NCBI GenBank assembly: GCA_021732945.1
Contig: JAKFWB010000300.1
Span: 1-8,771 of the forward strand
DNA from: Porphyrobacter sp.
Lineage (GTDB): Bacteria > Pseudomonadota > Alphaproteobacteria > Sphingomonadales > Sphingomonadaceae
Direction: 5' to 3'
Length of the DNA stretch: 8,771 nt
The translations under genes were made by a program, and so were the position numbers. Shown in pieces: positions 6,235 through 8,771 of this stretch. The stretch's first letter is position 1. The number at the start of each line of letters is the position of its first letter. Below the pieces are notes generated by a model, which ran no database searches, was not told where the DNA came from, and saw only the letters and a list, made by a program, of their open reading frames with translations.

Positions 6235-6281
6235 TTGCATCCGCGCGCATTTGCGCCGGCTTTGCATCCCTCTTGCGCCGG
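6235..6281 (+). repeat. Interleaved direct repeats, A-B-A-B pattern
   Basis: TTGCATCC occurs at 6235-6242 and 6262-6269, and TTGCGCCGG at 6251-6259 and 6273-6281. All four copies are perfect, giving an imperfect tandem duplication. The last three TTGC cores start at 6251, 6262 and 6273, exactly 11 bases apart, about one helical turn. They lie mid-way in the divergent region and may be protein-binding sites or a relic of local duplication. Confidence 0.55.
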
Positions 6282-6285
6282 ATCG

Positions 6286-6301
6286 CACCTGTCTCTAGGT
6301 G
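6286..6301 (+). other. Small hairpin in the presumed rne leader or promoter region
   Basis: CACCT at 6286-6290 pairs with AGGTG at 6297-6301 around a 6-base loop. It could equally be a DNA palindrome serving as an operator. The evidence is the inverted repeat only. Confidence 0.25.
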
Positions 6302-6359
6302 TCCGGCCCAATACAGGTTGATGTAGTGACACGACGTTTTTCCCAGCAGATCAGCACGA

Positions 6360-6404
6360 TGCGCAGCTTGCGCAGTGCCGTTCCTGCGGGCCAAAACGCG
6401 GCCC
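6360..6404 (+). other. Two adjacent hairpins in the presumed rne leader
   Basis: TGCGCA-GCT-TGCGCA at 6360-6374 forms a 6-base stem with a 3-base loop. GGGCC at 6388-6392 pairs with GGCCC at 6400-6404 around a 7-base loop. Both would lie in the 5' untranslated RNA of rne if transcription begins upstream of 6360. Confidence 0.35.
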
Positions 6405-6471
6405 AAGGTTTGCCCCAAGGTATCCCAACGCGCCGCACGTCCATCATTGCAGACACGAGCTTCGCACTGAC

Positions 6472-6486
6472 CGCCCATCGTGGGCG
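6472..6486 (+). other. Strong hairpin about 110 bases before the rne start
   Basis: CGCCCA-TCG-TGGGCG is a perfect 6-base stem with a 3-base loop. Flanking AC (6470-6471) and GT (6489-6490) can extend it past a 2-base bulge. It is the most stable-looking element of the presumed rne leader. Confidence 0.4.
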
Positions 6487-6584
6487 CGGTGCGACAATCC
6501 TTTCCGGCGCAGCTTTCGGGCACGCCGGTTCACCCCACAAATCGCGCTCCCTTTATGTCCCATTGCGGGCAAGGCCGGGCGCAT

Positions 6585-6588
6585 GGAG
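6585..6588 (+). promoter_or_regulatory. Ribosome-binding site of rne
   Basis: GGAG eight bases before the ATG at 6597. An ATG at 6583 overlaps it but is out of frame with rne. Confidence 0.6.
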
Positions 6589-6596
6589 ACTATTAC

Positions 6597-8771
6597 ATGG
6601 CAACGCGCATGCTTATCGATGCGCGCCACCCGGAAGAAACCCGGGTGGCGGTTCTGCAAGGCAACCGGATTGAAGAATTCGATTTCGAATCTGCCGAACA
6701 CAAGCAGATCAAGGGAAATATCTACCTCGCCAAGGTAACCCGGGTTGAACCTTCGCTACAGGCGGCATTTGTCGACTTTGGCGGCAACCGGCACGGGTTC
6801 CTCGCCTTCAGCGAAATTCACCCCGATTACTATCAGATCCCCAAGGCGGATCGTGATGCGCTGCTCGCCGAAGAGGCTGAAGCCGCTGAGGAAGAAGAGC
6901 GTCTGCGCGCCGAAGAGGAAGATGAAGGCATCTCCCCCGGCGAGGAATATGACGCCGAAGACGACAGCGGCGGCGCGCTGGCCGAAGATTTTGCCGAAAA
7001 CGGTGTCGAAGAAGTCGACACGTCCGACAAGGATGATGTCGCCACCATCGAAGATGGCGCTTCCGACGAAGAATCGACTGATGACGAAAATGGCGATGAA
7101 GACGCCTCCAGCGAAGACGCTTCAAACGAAGACGCCGAGCAGGATCGTGGCCGGGGCCGCCGTGGTCGCCGCCGTCAGGGAGGACGCGGCGAAAAGGGCG
7201 GAGACAGGGGCGGCGACAATTCCAAGGGCCGCAGCCGCGCCAAGCAGGTAGACGAAGTGCGCGCCAAGCGCATGGCGCTGCGCCGCCGTTACAAGATTCA
7301 GGACGTGATCCAGCGTCGCCAGGTGCTGCTGGTGCAGGTCGTCAAGGAAGAACGCGGCAACAAGGGCGCGGCGCTGACCTCGTATCTCAGCCTCGCCGGA
7401 CGTTACACCGTGCTGATGCCCAACAGCTCGCATGGCGGCGGGATCAGCCGCAAGATCAGCTCGACCAGCGATCGCAAGCGGTTGAAGGACATGGTGTCCG
7501 ATCTGAAGCTGCCCAAGACCATGGGCCTGATCGTCCGCACCGCCTGGATGAGCCGCACCAAGCCCGAGATCAAGCGTGACTTCGATTACCTCGCCCGCGT
7601 GTGGGACGAGATCCGCGAGAACACGCTGGCTTCGGTCGCGCCTGCGCTGATCCATTCGGACAGCGACCTGATCAAGCGCGCGATCCGCGACATCTACAAC
7701 AAGGAAATCGAAGAAGTCGTTGTTGAGGGCGAGGAAGGCTACAAGTCGGCCAAGGCCTTCATGAAAATGCTGATGCCCAGCCATGCGCGCAAGGTGAAGG
7801 CCTATTCCGATCCGGTGCCGCTGTTCCAGCGTTACGGCGCGGAAGATCAGCTGCGCGCGATGTATGATCCGATGGTGCAGCTCAAATCGGGCGGCTATCT
7901 GATCATCAACCCAACCGAAGCTCTGGTGTCGATCGACATCAACTCCGGCCGTTCCACCAAGGAACACGGGATCGAAGCGACCGCGCTCCATACAAACCTT
8001 GAAGCCGCGCGCGAAATCGCCCGCCAATTGCGTCTGCGCGACATGGCCGGTCTGGTCGTGATCGACTTCATCGACATGGAGTATTCGAACAACGTCCGTA
8101 AGGTCGAAAAGGCCATGAAAGACGCGCTGAAGAATGATCGCGCGCGCATTCAGGTGGGCCGGATCAGCTCCTTCGGCCTGATGGAAATGAGCCGTCAGCG
8201 GCTGCGCACCGGGGTGCTCGAAGCGACCACCCGCGCCTGTCCGCATTGCGATGGCACAGGCCTGGTGCGCACAGCATCATCGGCCGGGCTTTCGGCGCTG
8301 CGTCTGATCGAGGACGAGGCGGCGCGCGGCAAGGGCACGCTGATCCGTCTGGGTGCTAGCACCGAAGCGGCGATCTACCTGCTCAACGAAAAGCGCGGCG
8401 ATCTGGTCGAGATCGAGCATCGTTACGGCGTGAGCATCGAAGTGGTGCCCGAAGGCGAGCAGGAAGGCGCGAAGATGAGCGTCTCCAGCGCTGGCCCGCG
8501 CCCGGCCTTTGCGCCGAAGTTCGAACCGATCATCGATGATGATGACGATGACGAGATCCCCGAGGACGAGGACGATTTCGCCGAGGAGGAAGAGGTTGAG
8601 CAGCGCGAGCCCCGTCAGCCACGCGAACGCCGCGATACGGCCGATAGCGATGATGACGCCGCCCGCAGGAAAAAGCGCCGCCGCCGCAGGGGTGGCCGCA
8701 ATCGCAGCCGTGGTGATCGTGAGGACGGCAGCGATGGCGAAGCTGGCGACAACGGCGATGCGGAAGACGGC
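6597..8771 (+). CDS. rne: Ribonuclease E, N-terminal catalytic half and start of the scaffold region (cut by window edge)
   Basis: 725 codons are open to the right edge. RNase E is the essential endonuclease of mRNA decay and rRNA/tRNA processing. MATRMLIDARHPEETRVAV leads into an S1 domain (about 37-80 and 232-275). This is split by an insertion of about 140 residues, acidic from 91 to 183 and then Arg/Gly-rich (RGRGRRGRRRQGGRG, 184-198). The DNase I-like core contains VSIDINSGR with Asp447 and VIDFIDM with Asp490, corresponding to the Mg-binding Asp303 and Asp346 of E. coli with an offset of 144, about the insertion length. CPHCDGTG gives Cys548 and Cys551, the Zn-link that joins dimers into a tetramer. 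The small domain follows. An acidic run (647-668) and an Arg/Lys-rich block (690-705) then begin the unstructured region expected to bind RNA and degradosome partners. RNase G lacks both the insertion and such a tail, so rne is the better name. It is transcribed divergently from the amidase. Confidence 0.96.
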   Translation, partial: MATRMLIDARHPEETRVAVLQGNRIEEFDFESAEHKQIKGNIYLAKVTRVEPSLQAAFVDFGGNRHGFLAFSEIHPDYYQIPKADRDALLAEEAEAAEEEERLRAEEEDEGISPGEEYDAEDDSGGALAEDFAENGVEEVDTSDKDDVATIEDGASDEESTDDENGDEDASSEDASNEDAEQDRGRGRRGRRRQGGRGEKGGDRGGDNSKGRSRAKQVDEVRAKRMALRRRYKIQDVIQRRQVLLVQVVKEERGNKGAALTSYLSLAGRYTVLMPNSSHGGGISRKISSTSDRKRLKDMVSDLKLPKTMGLIVRTAWMSRTKPEIKRDFDYLARVWDEIRENTLASVAPALIHSDSDLIKRAIRDIYNKEIEEVVVEGEEGYKSAKAFMKMLMPSHARKVKAYSDPVPLFQRYGAEDQLRAMYDPMVQLKSGGYLIINPTEALVSIDINSGRSTKEHGIEATALHTNLEAAREIARQLRLRDMAGLVVIDFIDMEYSNNVRKVEKAMKDALKNDRARIQVGRISSFGLMEMSRQRLRTGVLEATTRACPHCDGTGLVRTASSAGLSALRLIEDEAARGKGTLIRLGASTEAAIYLLNEKRGDLVEIEHRYGVSIEVVPEGEQEGAKMSVSSAGPRPAFAPKFEPIIDDDDDDEIPEDEDDFAEEEEVEQREPRQPRERRDTADSDDDAARRKKRRRRRGGRNRSRGDREDGSDGEAGDNGDAEDG
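7098..7142 (+). repeat. Short 15-base tandem repeat inside the rne S1 insertion
   Basis: Three consecutive units begin GAAGACGC at 7098, 7113 and 7128 and encode EDASS, EDASN and EDAEQ (residues 168-182). The third unit has diverged. It shows slippage or duplication in a low-complexity acidic linker. Confidence 0.55.

Larger units (their letters stand above)
6148..6596. promoter_or_regulatory. Divergent regulatory region between the amidase gene and rne
   Basis: 449 bases without a credible gene. It must hold the leftward promoter for the amidase block and the rightward promoter and leader of rne. I could not identify a convincing -35/-10 pair on either strand. Visible structure includes a GGGG-TTTG-CCCC hairpin at 6196-6207, clustered TTGC repeats at 6235-6281, and hairpins at 6286-6301, 6360-6374, 6388-6404 and 6472-6486. 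A long structured leader would fit the known autoregulation of rne mRNA by RNase E in E. coli, but that parallel is inferred. Confidence 0.6.

Noticed and set aside
6299..6673. Plus-strand 124-codon frame across the rne leader
   Set aside because: It is out of frame with rne, overlaps the RNase E start and encodes nothing recognisable. The gap is better read as regulatory.
7122..8246. Minus-strand open frame of 374 codons opposite rne
   Set aside because: It is fully antisense to the conserved catalytic core of RNase E. Its His/Gln/Asp-rich composition is typical of a reverse-complement shadow.
1..8771. Defence system, prophage, transposon, CRISPR array or RNA gene
   Set aside because: No transposase, integrase, terminal repeats, spacer-repeat pattern or tRNA-like fold was seen. 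All sizeable genes are recognised core families.

Overview
The base composition, the protein families and the gene order point to an alphaproteobacterium, most likely a sphingomonad (Sphingomonadales, Erythrobacter-like). This is an inference from the proteins, chiefly the RNase E N-terminus with its charged S1 insertion, the short membrane-anchored amidase, and the release factor 2 and PBP1A sequences. No tRNA, rRNA, CRISPR array, insertion sequence or phage gene is visible. Most of the window is chromosomal housekeeping DNA.

Layout. One rightward gene, rne (6597 to the right edge, partial), is divergent from a leftward block. Read in its own direction, that block runs: cell-wall amidase (6147-5248), bifunctional penicillin-binding protein 1A (5193-2665), a decayed peroxiredoxin remnant (2613-2296), release factor 2 prfB (2257-1130), a predicted lipoprotein SAM-methyltransferase interrupted by two in-frame stop codons (1127-396), and the start of a nitronate monooxygenase-family flavoprotein (299 to the left edge, partial, TTG start). 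The 449-base gap between the amidase and rne holds the divergent promoters, a cluster of TTGC-containing repeats and several hairpins in the presumed rne leader.

Function. The amidase and PBP1A handle peptidoglycan cleavage and synthesis at the inner membrane/periplasm. prfB ends translation at UGA and UAA. RNase E is the main mRNA-decay and rRNA-processing endonuclease. From general knowledge, the grouping rne / amidase / PBP1A / prfB recurs in Alphaproteobacteria, so the core is ancestral. The parts that depart from it are the peroxiredoxin remnant wedged between PBP1A and prfB and the broken methyltransferase behind prfB.

Most notable observations: (1) the methyltransferase reading frame is open from a lipoprotein signal to its natural end except for a TAA and a TAG five codons apart, with a possible restart GTG just after them; (2) the peroxiredoxin remnant carries an internal deletion, a lost motif proline and a missing C-terminal half; (3) an A-B-A-B arrangement of TTGC repeats, partly phased at 11 bases, sits in the rne/amidase divergent region. 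I did not find convincing evidence of a new defence or mobile system.
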